From Brevibacterium sp. UMB1308A (GTDB lineage Bacteria > Actinomycetota > Actinomycetes > Actinomycetales > Brevibacteriaceae): a stretch of DNA of 64,000 nt. The translations under genes and the position numbers were made by a program. Below the pieces are notes generated by a model. It ran no database searches. It saw only the letters and a list, made by a program, of their open reading frames with translations, and was not told the DNA's origin. The stretch is taken from contig NZ_JASPDO010000003.1 of the NCBI RefSeq assembly GCF_030230605.1, forward strand, positions 1 through 64,000. Reading direction: 5' to 3'. This document shows, one piece after another, positions 44,353 to 52,809 of the stretch (the stretch's first letter is position 1; each line of letters starts with the position of its first letter).

Positions 44353-44856
44353 CTATTCGGGAAGCGCCCACACTGCGCGAATCCCAGCCAGTGGCACAAC
44401 ATCAAACTCTCCACCAGACCGCAATTGCACATAGTCGCGGCCCACTGCATCAATACTCCCCTCAGTGAAACCGCCAGCAAATTCCACGCGCACAAAAACC
44501 CTCTCACGAGCCCACGCACGTAACACCGACATCGCACTCATCATCCCCGGCTCACCGTGGACCCGCGACGCCATGCGAACAAGTTCCACATGAGCAAGCA
44601 TCACCAATACCGCTCGTGCCTCCTGCACCAGCACGACCCATGTACTGCCGCATCGGTCAACGACTCCGCTAATCCCCCGCTTTTCGACCCACAGCGTGAC
44701 CTTTTGCCCATGAGCCCCGGACAGCCTCTCCGCTAAGCTCCGTTCGGCAAACGCCTCCTCCACCAGATCAGCCTGTTGCCCCATGCGTTCATACGCATCA
44801 CTGGAGTCTAGGCGTGCCGCCATATCGTCAAAAAGCTGGTCCCATCGATCTGTCAT
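44353..44856 (-). CDS. Conserved hypothetical protein
   Basis: This is a 167-residue soluble protein. An acidic N-terminus (DRWDQLFDDMAARLD) is followed by two beta-rich, Sm/SH3-like stretches (GQKVTLWVEKRGISGVVDRC and VFVRVEFAGGFTEGSIDAVG) flanking a helical middle. The repeat of an RNA-/ligand-binding small barrel is my reading of the pattern, not a recognised family. It ends 3 bp from the convergent BldC-like gene and is divergent from the LysM gene. Proteins of this kind are regularly found between the BldC-like and LysM genes in Micrococcales, but I cannot name a function. Confidence 0.7.
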   Translation of the reverse strand: MTDRWDQLFDDMAARLDSSDAYERMGQQADLVEEAFAERSLAERLSGAHGQKVTLWVEKRGISGVVDRCGSTWVVLVQEARAVLVMLAHVELVRMASRVHGEPGMMSAMSVLRAWARERVFVRVEFAGGFTEGSIDAVGRDYVQLRSGGEFDVVPLAGIRAVWALPE

Positions 44857-44899
44857 ACCGACATATTGTCATACCCGAAAAATAGTTATTCGAACATCA

Positions 44900-44930
44900 T
44901 TGACTTTTAGAGTCACGCCATGGGTATATT
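44900..44930 (+). promoter_or_regulatory. Likely promoter of the LysM gene
   Basis: TTGACT (44900-44905) and TATATT (44925-44930) are separated by 19 bases and lie 28-58 bp before the LysM start. The spacing is 2 bases over the optimum. Confidence 0.4.
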
Positions 44931-44957
44931 CAATTATTGGTGTTTCAAGGAGGAAAC

Positions 44958-45686
44958 ATGCTTCGTCGGATAATCGGTGTCTCAGTAGCTCATGTGGCTC
45001 TCTGTTGTATGGCTGCCCTATGGCACCAACCCGCCCTTCAAGCAATACGATCGGGCGATCTGAGTATGGCGCTCATCGCTGTTTGCGTAGGCTTAGCAAT
45101 TGTTGCCGGTATCCGGCTTCAGCTCGCAGTTATGGCGGTGCTCACCGCCTGGTGCGTTCGCCACTTTGCTCCTCAGCGCGGCCACGCACTGTCCCAACTC
45201 GCACTCTGGTTAGCCCCTACTCACTTCAAAAAAGGTATCGCTGTTGCTGTTGGACTCGTCATTGCGAGCGCGTCCCAGGCCACCGCTTCACCCATGTGGC
45301 CCACCAGCAGTCCGCCCTCGCATGCGATAGAAGCACCTGAGCTCACGACTCCGTCACCCATATGGCCCACAAGCACTTTGGCATCACCCCACGTAGAAAC
45401 ACCTGGACCGCCACTTCCCTCACCCACGTGGCCCACCACCAACTCTGAACGACCTCGGGAAAGTGCGCCACCCGCGCACTCACCGGCACGCACAAGCGAG
45501 CCCGCCCTTAAGAAGAAACCAGCACCCAAGGAACAGCGAACCTACACAGTTCGCACGGGCGACTCGCTATGGAAAATCGCGCAGAAGATGCACGTCGACC
45601 CCGACGCGCTGTTTAACGCGAACCGCACAACAATCGGAAAGAATCCCAACTTGATCTTCCCCGGACAGGAACTGATCGTGCCATGA
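44958..45686 (+). CDS. LysM-domain membrane protein with tandem Pro-rich repeats
   Basis: This is a 242-residue protein. Two N-terminal membrane helices (LRRIIGVSVAHVALCCMAAL, then LSMALIAVCVGLAIVAGIRL) and a third hydrophobic segment lead into a Pro/Ser/Thr-rich stalk with three 22-residue repeats (each beginning SP-x-WPT). A basic spacer and a C-terminal LysM domain (YTVRTGDSLWKIAQKM... FPGQELIVP) follow. LysM binds peptidoglycan, so the protein probably spans the membrane and reaches the wall. ATG 44958 has a perfect AAGGAGG 6 bases upstream. The stop overlaps the Rv3235-family start (ATGA). In other actinobacteria the same pair lies just before secA. Confidence 0.85.
   Translation: MLRRIIGVSVAHVALCCMAALWHQPALQAIRSGDLSMALIAVCVGLAIVAGIRLQLAVMAVLTAWCVRHFAPQRGHALSQLALWLAPTHFKKGIAVAVGLVIASASQATASPMWPTSSPPSHAIEAPELTTPSPIWPTSTLASPHVETPGPPLPSPTWPTTNSERPRESAPPAHSPARTSEPALKKKPAPKEQRTYTVRTGDSLWKIAQKMHVDPDALFNANRTTIGKNPNLIFPGQELIVP
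45288..45485 (+). repeat. Three tandem 66-bp units in the LysM gene
   Basis: Units start at 45288, 45354 and 45420, exactly 66 bp (22 codons) apart. Each begins SPMWPT, SPIWPT or SPTWPT; the rest of the unit has diverged but stays rich in Pro, Ser and Thr. Confidence 0.7.
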
Positions 45687-46114
45687 CCGCACAACTCGAT
45701 GCGCCCGTCATTCGTAAACCACACGCGCGCACATCACACACCCGCCCCACTCCAGCAACTCCTCGCGAACCACGCGTGGAGACCAGCGGAGTTGACAACG
45801 TGGTGACGGCTCTGGCCGTTGCGTGCGTTGAAATCCTCCAAGGGCGCCGCTCCGCTTCAACGCTCGTCAGATGGGCAACCCCTGAACTCATTGACCGCTT
45901 ACGCAGGTTTGCCCAAGTACGAACCAAACTGGCTCGCACGCGCCCGGCACCGGCAGCCCGTATTTCACCAGGCGCCGTCCGAGTGTGTCATCTGAACCCA
46001 AACGTGGTGGAAGCAAGCGTCAATATCATGAGCCCTGACCGCAGACGCGCAGTTGCGTTGCGCCTAGAAAGCACGTCCGGGCGTTGGGTTCTGCACGAAC
46101 TCGTAATCGTCTAG
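45683..46114 (+). CDS. Rv3235 family protein
   Basis: This 143-residue protein has a Pro/Arg-rich N-terminus and a conserved C-terminal domain (VVTALAVACVEILQGRRSA, STLVRWATPELIDRLRR, then RVCHLNPNVVEASVNIM and RWVLHELVIV). It matches the Rv3235 family, small actinobacterial proteins of unknown function encoded beside secA. The start ATG 45683 overlaps the LysM stop. It would converge directly on secA if the cmx transposon had not inserted 34 bp behind its stop codon. Confidence 0.8.
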   Translation: MTAQLDAPVIRKPHARTSHTRPTPATPREPRVETSGVDNVVTALAVACVEILQGRRSASTLVRWATPELIDRLRRFAQVRTKLARTRPAPAARISPGAVRVCHLNPNVVEASVNIMSPDRRRAVALRLESTSGRWVLHELVIV

Positions 46115-46147
46115 CATGGCCACGCACACTGGCACAGCCTCACACGA

Positions 46148-46153
46148 GCTAGC
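46148..46153. repeat. Target-site duplication, left copy (GCTAGC)
   Basis: GCTAGC directly precedes the left end of the cmx element and is repeated at 48575-48580. It fits the NCTAGN target reported for IS481-type elements. Confidence 0.85.
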
Positions 46154-46178
46154 TGTTGCTGGCCATGAGGTTGTTGAC
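46154..46178. repeat. Left terminal inverted repeat
   Basis: It starts TGTTGCTGGC and ends CATGAGGTTGTTGAC, matching the reverse complement of 48550-48574 at 20 of 25 bases. Confidence 0.85.
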
Positions 46179-46210
46179 GTGCTTTGGGGGTGGCGACGTA
46201 AGCGGCTACG

Positions 46211-46285
46211 ATGAGTCGTATGTCGAGCCCTGAATCGGACACTCAGGGGCTTTCGGTCACGCCGTCAGCCCCTCACCTCAGCTGA
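46211..46285 (+). CDS. Candidate leader peptide upstream of cmx
   Basis: This 24-codon frame starts with ATG at 46211 (second ATG 46220) and ends TGA at 46285. The peptide would be rich in Ser and Pro (SSPESDTQGLSVTPSAPHLS). No good ribosome-binding site precedes it. It lies among complementary segments (AGGGGCT at 46245 and AGCCCCT at 46267 and 46285) that could form alternative hairpins, as in drug-induced attenuators. This is inference and needs expression data. Confidence 0.3.
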   Translation: MSRMSSPESDTQGLSVTPSAPHLS

Positions 46286-46356
46286 GCCCCTAGCTCCCTG
46301 CTGCCCGCTACGCGCAGCATGTCATTCGGGTGCTCCTTGGGCGCTGACCGTGGTGA

Positions 46357-46399
46357 CGAGACGATCTCCTGTTCGTACTCTCGCTTCGGAGCTATCTCG
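46357..46399 (+). promoter_or_regulatory. Hairpin that can hide the cmx ribosome-binding site
   Basis: CGAGA-cg-aTCTCC at 46357-46369 can pair with GGAG-ctA-TCTCG at 46388-46399 (two short helices around a small internal loop). GGAG at 46388-46391 is the cmx Shine-Dalgarno sequence, 8 bases before ATG 46400, so the fold would limit translation until opened. Confidence 0.4.
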
Positions 46400-47581
46400 A
46401 TGCCTTTCGCTCTTTATCTTCTTGCCCTGGTGGTCTTTGCCATGGGTACTTCCGAATTCATGCTCGCCGGCCTCGTGCCCGACATTTCCACATACTTCGG
46501 CGTTTCAGTTGGGACCGCTGGTCTCCTGACGTCGGCGTTCGCCGCAGGGATGGTAATCGGTGCACCTGTGATGGCCGCGTTCACTCGTCGCCTCCCTGTA
46601 AAAGCGACACTCCTGGGTTGCGTGATCGTTTTCGCGCTGACCCATATCATCGGGGCTCTCACCCCGGACTTCACTGTTCTGTTTATCACGCGCGTGATCG
46701 CGGCGATCGTCAATGCAGGCTTCTTGGCGGTCGCGTTGGGTGCGGCAACAAAACTCGTAGCACCCGATGCCAAAGGTCGGGCCGTGGCGGTTCTGCTGGC
46801 GGGTACCACCGTCGCCACCGTCGCAGGCGTCCCCGCGGGTACGCTACTTGGGACGGCACTCAACTGGCAGTCGACGTTCTGGGCGATCGCACTTCTCTGC
46901 ATCCCCGCTGCGATCGGCATCGCTGCGGGCTTCACCACTCAAGCCGACGACTCGTCAAAGGAGGAGTCGTCCTCGACCTCGTTGCGCGTGGAGCTGGCGC
47001 AGCTGTCCTCCCCGCGCCTCGTCCTAACGATGCTGCTCGCTGCCCTGGTGAATGCCGGCACATTCGCCACGCTGACCTTTCTCGCGCCGATCGTTACGGA
47101 CACCGCCGGCCTGACCCAGTGGTGGGTGCCGGTGGCGCTTGTGCTCTTCGGCGTCGGCTCCTTCATCGGCGTCACCGTTGCGGGACGGCTCTCGGATGCC
47201 CGACCCCGCATCGTCATCGTGGGCGGTGGCAGCGTTCTGGTGCTCGGGTGGGTCGCGCTGGCGCTCTTCGCAACGAACCCCGTTGCCCTGCTCGGTCTCG
47301 TTTTCGCTCAGGGAGTGGTGGGGTTCGCCGTCGGGAGCACTCTGATCACGCGAGTGCTTTATGCCGCGGCGGGTGCGCCCACCATGGCGGGGTCATACGC
47401 GACAGCGGCACTCAACGTGGGCGCAGCCGTCGGTCCCGTGCTCGCCTCTGCCGCACTCAGCGTTATGCCGGGCGCGCTCGGACCCGTTTGGGTAGCCGTG
47501 CTCGTGACCACCACGGCACTACTGCTCGCAGTTCCGCTTCTTCGGCTGATTGCACCCGTCGAGAGCGAGGTGGTCAAGTGA
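46400..47581 (+). CDS. cmx: Chloramphenicol efflux MFS transporter, Cmx type
   Basis: This 393-residue 12-helix major facilitator exports chloramphenicol, giving resistance. The opening MPFALYLLALVVFAMGTSEF, the motif-A-like region, NAGFLAVALGAATKL, AGTTVATVAGVPAGT and the C-terminal GSTLITRVLYAAAGAPTM all match the actinobacterial Cmx/CmrA family. ATG 46400 has GGAG 8 bases upstream. The frame is open back to ATG 46319 but that start lacks a ribosome-binding site. The stop overlaps the transposase start (GTGA), so the resistance gene is transcribed and translated ahead of the transposase as part of the element. The resistance phenotype is inferred from family. Confidence 0.88.
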   Translation: MPFALYLLALVVFAMGTSEFMLAGLVPDISTYFGVSVGTAGLLTSAFAAGMVIGAPVMAAFTRRLPVKATLLGCVIVFALTHIIGALTPDFTVLFITRVIAAIVNAGFLAVALGAATKLVAPDAKGRAVAVLLAGTTVATVAGVPAGTLLGTALNWQSTFWAIALLCIPAAIGIAAGFTTQADDSSKEESSSTSLRVELAQLSSPRLVLTMLLAALVNAGTFATLTFLAPIVTDTAGLTQWWVPVALVLFGVGSFIGVTVAGRLSDARPRIVIVGGGSVLVLGWVALALFATNPVALLGLVFAQGVVGFAVGSTLITRVLYAAAGAPTMAGSYATAALNVGAAVGPVLASAALSVMPGALGPVWVAVLVTTTALLLAVPLLRLIAPVESEVVK

Positions 47582-48579
47582 CGCACGCAAACTCTCCCCT
47601 GACGGTCGAAGGTCGTCGTCGACTCGTCGCGCGCTGTCGGACTCGACCCATTTCTCATGTTGCCGCCGAGATGGGGGTCTCCCGTGCGACCGCCTCGAAA
47701 TGGGTCAACAGATACAAACGATTCGGGAAGGTCGGCCTACTGGACCGCTCGTCGTCTCCTATCCGACAACCATCTGCAACGCCTGGCCGCCTCGTGCAGC
47801 AGATCGAGTCAATGCGACGAGAACATAAATGGTCGGCGTCGCGTATCGCATTCGAGCTCGAGCAAGCAGGAACACCGGTCAGCCGGCGCACCATCACCCG
47901 GCTCCTCGCGCAGCTGGGCCTGAACCAGCGCAAGTTTATTGACCCCAACGGCGAGACGAACCGGGAACCGCAACACATCACCACCAAACGTCCCGGCCAC
48001 ATGGTGCACCTGGACGTGAAGAAGGTCGGGCGCATCCCCGACGGCGGCGGGTGGCGCGTGCACGGCAAAGGCAGCGAGAAAGCCAAAGCTGTTGCACGTA
48101 AGAAGACCCGCGGAACAAAGACCGGGTACGTCTATCTGCATTCGGCCATCGACGGACACACCCGACTCGCTTACACCGAAGCGCTACCGGACGAGAAAGC
48201 CGTCACTGCCGTCGCGTTCCTCGAGCGGGCCAGAGCCTGGTTCGCCGAGCACGGCATCACCCGGATCGAGCGCGTCGTGACCGACAACGGCTCCTGCTAC
48301 CGATCCGCAACTTTCCGCGACGCAGTCGGGACCAGCCGACACCAGCGCATCACCCCATACACGCCCCGACACAACGGCAAAGTCGAGCGCTACAACCGGA
48401 TCCTCGCCGAAGAGTTTCTCTACGCTCGCACCTGGCACTCAGAAGACGAACGCGCTACCGCGCTCGAAGTGTGGAACCGGCACTACAACTACCACCGTCC
48501 CCACGGCGCTCACGACGGGCAACCGCCCGCCTCTGCGACACCGACACGAGTCAACAACCTCATGACCTCATACAGCTAG
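47578..48579 (+). CDS. IS481-family transposase (DDE)
   Basis: This is a 333-residue transposase. Its N-terminal helix-turn-helix ([20 protein letters not shown]) is followed by a second DNA-binding domain and an RNase H-like core with the DDE triad visible in [22 protein letters not shown] and [18 protein letters not shown] 47578 overlaps the cmx stop. The element ends at 48574, inside the penultimate codon. The last two bases of that Ser codon and the TAG stop come from the target duplication GCTAGC. The family is known to target CTAG, so the stop codon is supplied by the host DNA. No frameshift or truncation is seen, so the enzyme should be active. Confidence 0.9.
   Translation: MTHANSPLTVEGRRRLVARCRTRPISHVAAEMGVSRATASKWVNRYKRFGKVGLLDRSSSPIRQPSATPGRLVQQIESMRREHKWSASRIAFELEQAGTPVSRRTITRLLAQLGLNQRKFIDPNGETNREPQHITTKRPGHMVHLDVKKVGRIPDGGGWRVHGKGSEKAKAVARKKTRGTKTGYVYLHSAIDGHTRLAYTEALPDEKAVTAVAFLERARAWFAEHGITRIERVVTDNGSCYRSATFRDAVGTSRHQRITPYTPRHNGKVERYNRILAEEFLYARTWHSEDERATALEVWNRHYNYHRPHGAHDGQPPASATPTRVNNLMTSYS
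48550..48574. repeat. Right terminal inverted repeat
   Basis: It begins GTCAACAACCTCATG and ends CTCATACA. It is the imperfect reverse complement of 46154-46178 and lies within the 3' end of the transposase gene. Confidence 0.85.
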
Positions 48580-48580
48580 C
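48575..48580. repeat. Target-site duplication, right copy (GCTAGC)
   Basis: The palindromic GCTAGC holds the TAG stop of the transposase on the plus strand (48577-48579) and the TAG stop of secA on the minus strand (48576-48578). Confidence 0.85.
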
Positions 48581-51278
48581 GCTTCTTCTTTTTCTTCGCC
48601 TGCCTGCGTTGCTGACGGTTCTTCGGAGCTTCATCCTGGGGTTCGTCTTCTGGGGTCACTTCGGTTCCGCCGTCTTCAGAAGGCGCAGACAAGAGAAGTC
48701 TAGTCTTCTTCTGCTTGAGCTCTTCAGCCTCGACTTCGACAAAGTCATCGGACGGATCTTCTAGATCCTTCCCTGGGTTGACGGTCACCTTAACCTCGAG
48801 CGTGTTGGTCAGACGAACCACGTCTTCCTTGATGCCTTCTTGCATCTGGTTGAACATGTCGAAGCCTTCACGCTGGTACTCCACAAGAGGGTCGCGCTGT
48901 GCCATAGCGCGCAGGCCGATCCCGTTCTTGAGGTAGTCCATTTCGTACAGGTGATCACGCCACCGCTTGTCGATCACGCTGAGGATAACTCGACGTTCCA
49001 TTTCGCGTGCGCCTTCTTCGCCCAGCTGCTCCTCGCGGTCGCCGTAGGCCACTTCCATGTCGGACAAAAGCTCAGTGAAGACTTTGTCGCGCGTCAAAGA
49101 AGCCTTACCGCCGGCGTCTTCCACAAGCTCTTCAGCTGTGATAGTAGGCTCGTAAAGTTCGCCAACGGCGCTGAACAGTTCGTCCAAGTTCCAGTCTTCT
49201 GGGCTGCCCGAGGTCGCACCGTTCACATATGCCTGCATAACGTCTTCTCGGAAGTTCGCAACCTGTTCGGCGAGGTCTTCTCCCTCAAGAACCTTGTTGC
49301 GCTCACCGTAGATCACCGTGCGCTGACGGTTGAGAACATCGTCGTACTTCAAAACGTTCTTACGCTGTTCAGCGTTACGCTGCTCGATCTGAGTCTGAGC
49401 AGACAAAATCGCGCGAGTCACCAGCTTCGATTCAAGCGGCTCATCTTCCGGCGCTTTTGTCATCGTCAAAATACGCTCAGCCGCATTTGCACCAAACAAG
49501 CGCATCAAGTCATCGGTCAGTGACAAGTAGAACCGCGATTCACCTGGGTCGCCCTGACGGCCAGCACGACCTCGGAGCTGGTTGTCGATACGGCGCGATT
49601 CGTGGCGTTCAGTACCCAGAACGTACAAACCACCGAGCTCACGAACCTCTTTAGCTTCTTCCTCTACGCGCTCTTCAATCTCAGCCAGGACATCCTGCCA
49701 CGCTTCTTCATAAGCTTCAGGGTCCTCGTGCTGGTTGTATCCGCGCTTTTCCATTTCGGCAACAGCCAGGTGTTCAGCGTTACCACCCAACATGATGTCT
49801 GTACCGCGCCCGGCCATGTTGGTGGCCACGGTAACCGAACCCTTCCGACCGGCAAGTGCGACAATCGCAGCTTCCCTTTCGTGGTGTTTAGCGTTGAGAA
49901 CCTCGTGGCGAACTCCACGCTTGGCGAGCAAGCGGGACAAGTATTCGCTCTTTTCCACGCTGGTGGTACCCACCAGGATGGGCTGTCCTTCTTCGTGACG
50001 CTCAGCGATGTCGTCGACGACCGCGTTGAACTTCACTTCCATGTTGCGGTACACGATGTCTGTGTGGTCGACACGCTGATTGGGTTTGTTGGTGGGGATA
50101 GGAACAACACCCAGTTTGTATGTGGAGTTGAACTCTGCCGCTTCGGTTTCTGCAGTACCTGTCATTCCCGACAGTTTGTCGTACATGCGGAAGTAGTTCT
50201 GCAACGTGATGGTGGCAAGCGTCTGGTTCTCAGCCTGAACTTTCACGCCTTCTTTAGCTTCAATTGCCTGGTGCAAACCTTCGTTGTACCTACGGCCTTT
50301 AAGAATACGTCCCGTGTGTTCATCAACGATGAGCACTTCACCGTCAAGAACCACATAGTCCTTGTCGCGGGTGAACAGTTCTTTTGCCCGAATCGAGTTG
50401 TTGAGGAAGCTGATGAGCTGGGTATTGGCTTCGTCATACAGGTTGCCAATGCCCAGGTAGTTTTCCACCCGTTCAATACCGGCTTCCATCACACCTACGG
50501 TGCGCTTCTTTTCGTCGACTTCGTAGTCACGGTCGCGCTTCAAACGCTTCACAACGGTTGCGAAATCGCCGTACCAGCGGTCGGCATCACCCTCAGAAGG
50601 GCCAGAAATAATCAATGGTGTACGGGCTTCGTCAATCAGAATTGAGTCAACCTCGTCAACGATCGCAAAAGAGTGGCCACGTTGCACTTTTTCGTCGGCC
50701 GTCCACGCCATGTTGTCGCGCAAATAGTCGAAACCAAATTCGTTATTCGTGCCGTACGTGATGTCAGCGGCGTACTGCTTACGGCGAACATCAGGCGTTT
50801 GTTGAGCCAAGATGCACCCCGTTTCCATTCCCAAGAAACGGAAAACACGGCCCATCAGTTCAGACTGATAGCTAGCCAGATAGTCGTTCACCGTCACCAC
50901 GTGAACGCTTCCCCCGGTCAGGGCATTGAGATATGCCGGCGCAGTCGCAACCAGTGTCTTACCTTCACCGGTCTTCATTTCAGCAATGTTGCCTAAGTGT
51001 AGGGCGGCACCACCCATCAACTGCACGTCATAGTGTTTAAGCCCCACCGTTCGGGAGCTGGCTTCACGGACGGCCGCGAACGCCTCGGGAAGAATCGAGT
51101 CCAGTGATTCGCCGTCTTTGAACCGTTCTTTAAAACGATCTGTCTCTTCACGAAGTTCGGTGTCTGACAGCTTTTCGAACTCTTCCGACAGTTCGTTGAT
51201 CGCCGTGGTGTAGTTACGCAGTTTTTTGAGTGTGCGTCCTTCACCCCTCCGGAGCAACTTCTCCAGGATATTGGCCAC
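48576..51278 (-). CDS. secA: Preprotein translocase ATPase SecA
   Basis: This is a 900-residue motor of the Sec pathway that drives secretory proteins through SecYEG. It has the Walker A motif [20 protein letters not shown] (about residues 100-120), [19 protein letters not shown] (about 208-226), the helicase-like motif [17 protein letters not shown], and [20 protein letters not shown]. The C-terminus is a lysine-rich tail ([13 protein letters not shown]) without a zinc-binding Cys motif, as in many actinobacterial SecA1 proteins. GTG 51278 has GAGGAGA upstream. The cmx element inserted exactly at the stop codon but the duplication restored TAG, so the protein is unchanged. It lies downstream of hpf, separated by tandem hairpins. 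Confidence 0.97.
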   Translation of the reverse strand: MANILEKLLRRGEGRTLKKLRNYTTAINELSEEFEKLSDTELREETDRFKERFKDGESLDSILPEAFAAVREASSRTVGLKHYDVQLMGGAALHLGNIAEMKTGEGKTLVATAPAYLNALTGGSVHVVTVNDYLASYQSELMGRVFRFLGMETGCILAQQTPDVRRKQYAADITYGTNNEFGFDYLRDNMAWTADEKVQRGHSFAIVDEVDSILIDEARTPLIISGPSEGDADRWYGDFATVVKRLKRDRDYEVDEKKRTVGVMEAGIERVENYLGIGNLYDEANTQLISFLNNSIRAKELFTRDKDYVVLDGEVLIVDEHTGRILKGRRYNEGLHQAIEAKEGVKVQAENQTLATITLQNYFRMYDKLSGMTGTAETEAAEFNSTYKLGVVPIPTNKPNQRVDHTDIVYRNMEVKFNAVVDDIAERHEEGQPILVGTTSVEKSEYLSRLLAKRGVRHEVLNAKHHEREAAIVALAGRKGSVTVATNMAGRGTDIMLGGNAEHLAVAEMEKRGYNQHEDPEAYEEAWQDVLAEIEERVEEEAKEVRELGGLYVLGTERHESRRIDNQLRGRAGRQGDPGESRFYLSLTDDLMRLFGANAAERILTMTKAPEDEPLESKLVTRAILSAQTQIEQRNAEQRKNVLKYDDVLNRQRTVIYGERNKVLEGEDLAEQVANFREDVMQAYVNGATSGSPEDWNLDELFSAVGELYEPTITAEELVEDAGGKASLTRDKVFTELLSDMEVAYGDREEQLGEEGAREMERRVILSVIDKRWRDHLYEMDYLKNGIGLRAMAQRDPLVEYQREGFDMFNQMQEGIKEDVVRLTNTLEVKVTVNPGKDLEDPSDDFVEVEAEELKQKKTRLLLSAPSEDGGTEVTPEDEPQDEAPKNRQQRRQAKKKKKR

Positions 51279-51322
51279 GATTCTCCTCGACTGTTAGGCG
51301 GACGGTTTACCGCATGATAAAT

Positions 51323-51343
51323 CCGCGCCTCAGTTTAGCGCGG
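51323..51343 (-). terminator. Second, weaker hairpin upstream of secA
   Basis: CCGCGC and GCGCGG pair (6 bp) around a 9-base loop, 45 bp before the secA start. On the minus strand it is followed by GATTTATC, a poor T tract. Confidence 0.35.
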
Positions 51344-51361
51344 TTAAATGGCGAACACACA

Positions 51362-51389
51362 ATGTGGCCGGCTCTTTGGCCGGCCACAT
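51362..51389 (-). terminator. Hairpin after hpf, possibly a partial terminator
   Basis: ATGTGGCCGGC pairs perfectly with GCCGGCCACAT (11 bp) over a 6-base loop, 9 bases after the hpf stop. A run of T is lacking, so some transcription may pass into secA. Confidence 0.6.
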
Positions 51390-51398
51390 GCGCAGAAA

Positions 51399-52055
51399 TT
51401 ACTCTTCAGTCAGTTCTGGGTCCAAGGTAATAACGCCGTAGCTCCACCCGCGACGCTTATACACCACTGACGGCTTCTTATTTGCTTCATCGATGAAGAG
51501 GTAGAAGTCGTGTCCCACCATTTCCATGCGGTTGATCGCTTCGTCTAGCGCAATGGGGGTTCCGGCGAAAGTTTTTTCGCGGAGAACCACAGGTGAGTCA
51601 CCCTCTGATGGAACGCGTCCACCCGTCTGGTCGATGTTCTGGGGTGTTTCGCGCTTTTCGTCCGTCTCGTCTTCAGAAGGAATGATCGGGTCGACGACTT
51701 CCATGCTGGCCAAGACTTCTGCCGTCGAAGCACTCCTGTGCTTACCCTGGCGCGAAATCTTCTGCCGGTCACGTGCGCGACGCAAACGTTCAAGCAGCTT
51801 CGCCCAGGCGAGGTCCAAAGCGGCGTATTTGTCTGACGCTGTCGCTTCTGCACGCAAGACTGGCCCTTTAGCAATTACCGTGATTTCAATGCGCTCGGTG
51901 TTTTCCGGCTGACGCACGTTGGGGTCGTGAGTCAGAACAACTTCAACGCGGAGTGCGCGAGGTGCGAGTTGTTCAACTTTGGAGACTTTGTCCTCTACAT
52001 GCGACCGGAAGCTTTCAGAAAGGGTGACGTTGCGTCCTTTGACTACGATGTCCAC
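51399..52055 (-). CDS. hpf: Ribosome hibernation promoting factor, long form
   Basis: This is a 218-residue long-form HPF. The N-terminal HPF/RaiA domain (VDIVVKGRNVTLSESFRSHV... ALDLAWAKLLERLRRARDRQ) binds the decoding site. A charged linker (DETDEKRETPQNIDQTGG) leads to the C-terminal dimerisation domain (EAINRMEMVGHDFYLFIDEA... VVYKRRGWSYGVI) that pairs 70S ribosomes into 100S dimers. GTG 52055 is chosen because AAAGGAG lies 7 bases upstream and the family begins at VDIVVKGRN; a longer frame to 52181 has no such signal. It sits between comF and secA, the normal actinobacterial order. Confidence 0.94.
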   Translation of the reverse strand: MDIVVKGRNVTLSESFRSHVEDKVSKVEQLAPRALRVEVVLTHDPNVRQPENTERIEITVIAKGPVLRAEATASDKYAALDLAWAKLLERLRRARDRQKISRQGKHRSASTAEVLASMEVVDPIIPSEDETDEKRETPQNIDQTGGRVPSEGDSPVVLREKTFAGTPIALDEAINRMEMVGHDFYLFIDEANKKPSVVYKRRGWSYGVITLDPELTEE

Positions 52056-52104
52056 GATGCTCTCCTTTGCACCTCGAAAACTGTTCACCATAAATGGTGA
52101 TAGT

Positions 52105-52806
52105 TCATTCTTCCCTATTTTCTTCGCAGTTTCTATTCTCTGAGCCCGTAATCCCGATACTTGCAACAGCGGCGATATCAATGTGGGATTCGCGCAAAAC
52201 CCTCGCTGATTCAGCCACCGTCGCCCCAGTCGTCACAATGTCGTCCACAACGATCACCCGGACATCCCGTGGCCACTGAGCAACGACCTCGGGATGGGAA
52301 ATTCTGTGGGTTCCCCGCACATTCCGGCGCCTCCCGTGCGCCCCTGATCCCACCTGATCGCCGCGTCCACGGACCGCCAGAACCGGCGCTACACGCATGG
52401 GGAAGCCGTCACGAATGAAGTGTTCAGCGGCGTTGCGGGCGAGTGTTTCCACATGGTTTCCGCCGCGTTTTCGGGCCGAGGTGGCCCTAGCTGGCACAGG
52501 CACCAACAGTACCGGTGTGGAACTCACAGGAGCCTCTGCAAGAGCGCTAGCGATTGCGCGTGCAAGCATGAGCCCAAGAACAGGGGCGAGGTCGCGTCGG
52601 TCGTGTTCTTTGTAGTTGACGATAACGTTGCGCAACACGCCTTCGTACGAACCCGCCCCGTAGGCTTTGACCGTTCCGTACCGTGGCATGGTGGCGACAG
52701 GTTCGGTGTCGAGGCTCCTCACACAAGCTGAGCACAGGGACACAGTTTCACAACCGCACCCGGCACACACGCGCGGAATCAGAAGGTCGACGAACTCCGA
52801 GAGCAT
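52105..52806 (-). CDS. ComF family phosphoribosyltransferase-like protein
   Basis: This is a 233-residue protein with an N-terminal zinc-ribbon-like cysteine set (CAGCGCETVSLCSAC, residues 15-29) and a type I PRTase domain. The PRPP-binding loop is VRVIVVDDIVTTGATVAESA (about 182-201). The family is named for ComF of DNA uptake, but in actinobacteria competence is rarely shown and the role is uncertain. ATG 52806 lies 3 bp after the lpqB stop, so the gene belongs to the mtrA-mtrB-lpqB transcript. No ComEA/ComEC genes occur in the window. The four cysteines are intact. Confidence 0.9.
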   Translation of the reverse strand: MLSEFVDLLIPRVCAGCGCETVSLCSACVRSLDTEPVATMPRYGTVKAYGAGSYEGVLRNVIVNYKEHDRRDLAPVLGLMLARAIASALAEAPVSSTPVLLVPVPARATSARKRGGNHVETLARNAAEHFIRDGFPMRVAPVLAVRGRGDQVGSGAHGRRRNVRGTHRISHPEVVAQWPRDVRVIVVDDIVTTGATVAESARVLRESHIDIAAVASIGITGSENRNCEENREE

Positions 52807-52809
52807 GTG

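Larger units (their letters stand above)
46154..48574 (+). mobile_element. IS481-family element carrying cmx (IS5564/Tn5564-like)
   Basis: The 2421-bp element is bounded by 25-bp terminal inverted repeats (46154-46178 and 48550-48574). Both ends start TGT and share the inner 15 bases CATGAGGTTGTTGAC, matching at 20 of 25 positions overall. Flanking GCTAGC duplications prove insertion by transposition. Inside are a 246-bp leader region, a Cmx-type exporter gene and a DDE transposase gene that overlap by GTGA. Corynebacterial IS5564/Tn5564 has this gene pair. Base composition is richer in GC than the surroundings, and the 7-mer ACCTCGG that is frequent elsewhere in the window was not seen inside it, both signs of recent arrival. 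The element looks intact. Confidence 0.9.

Noticed and set aside
46319..46399. Longer N-terminus for the Cmx transporter from ATG 46319
   Set aside because: No ribosome-binding site, no family similarity before MPFALYLL, and GGAG is well placed for ATG 46400.
46618..47577. Extended transposase reading frame before GTG 47578
   Set aside because: It runs through cmx in another frame with Arg/His-rich nonsense; the family N-terminus starts after 47578.
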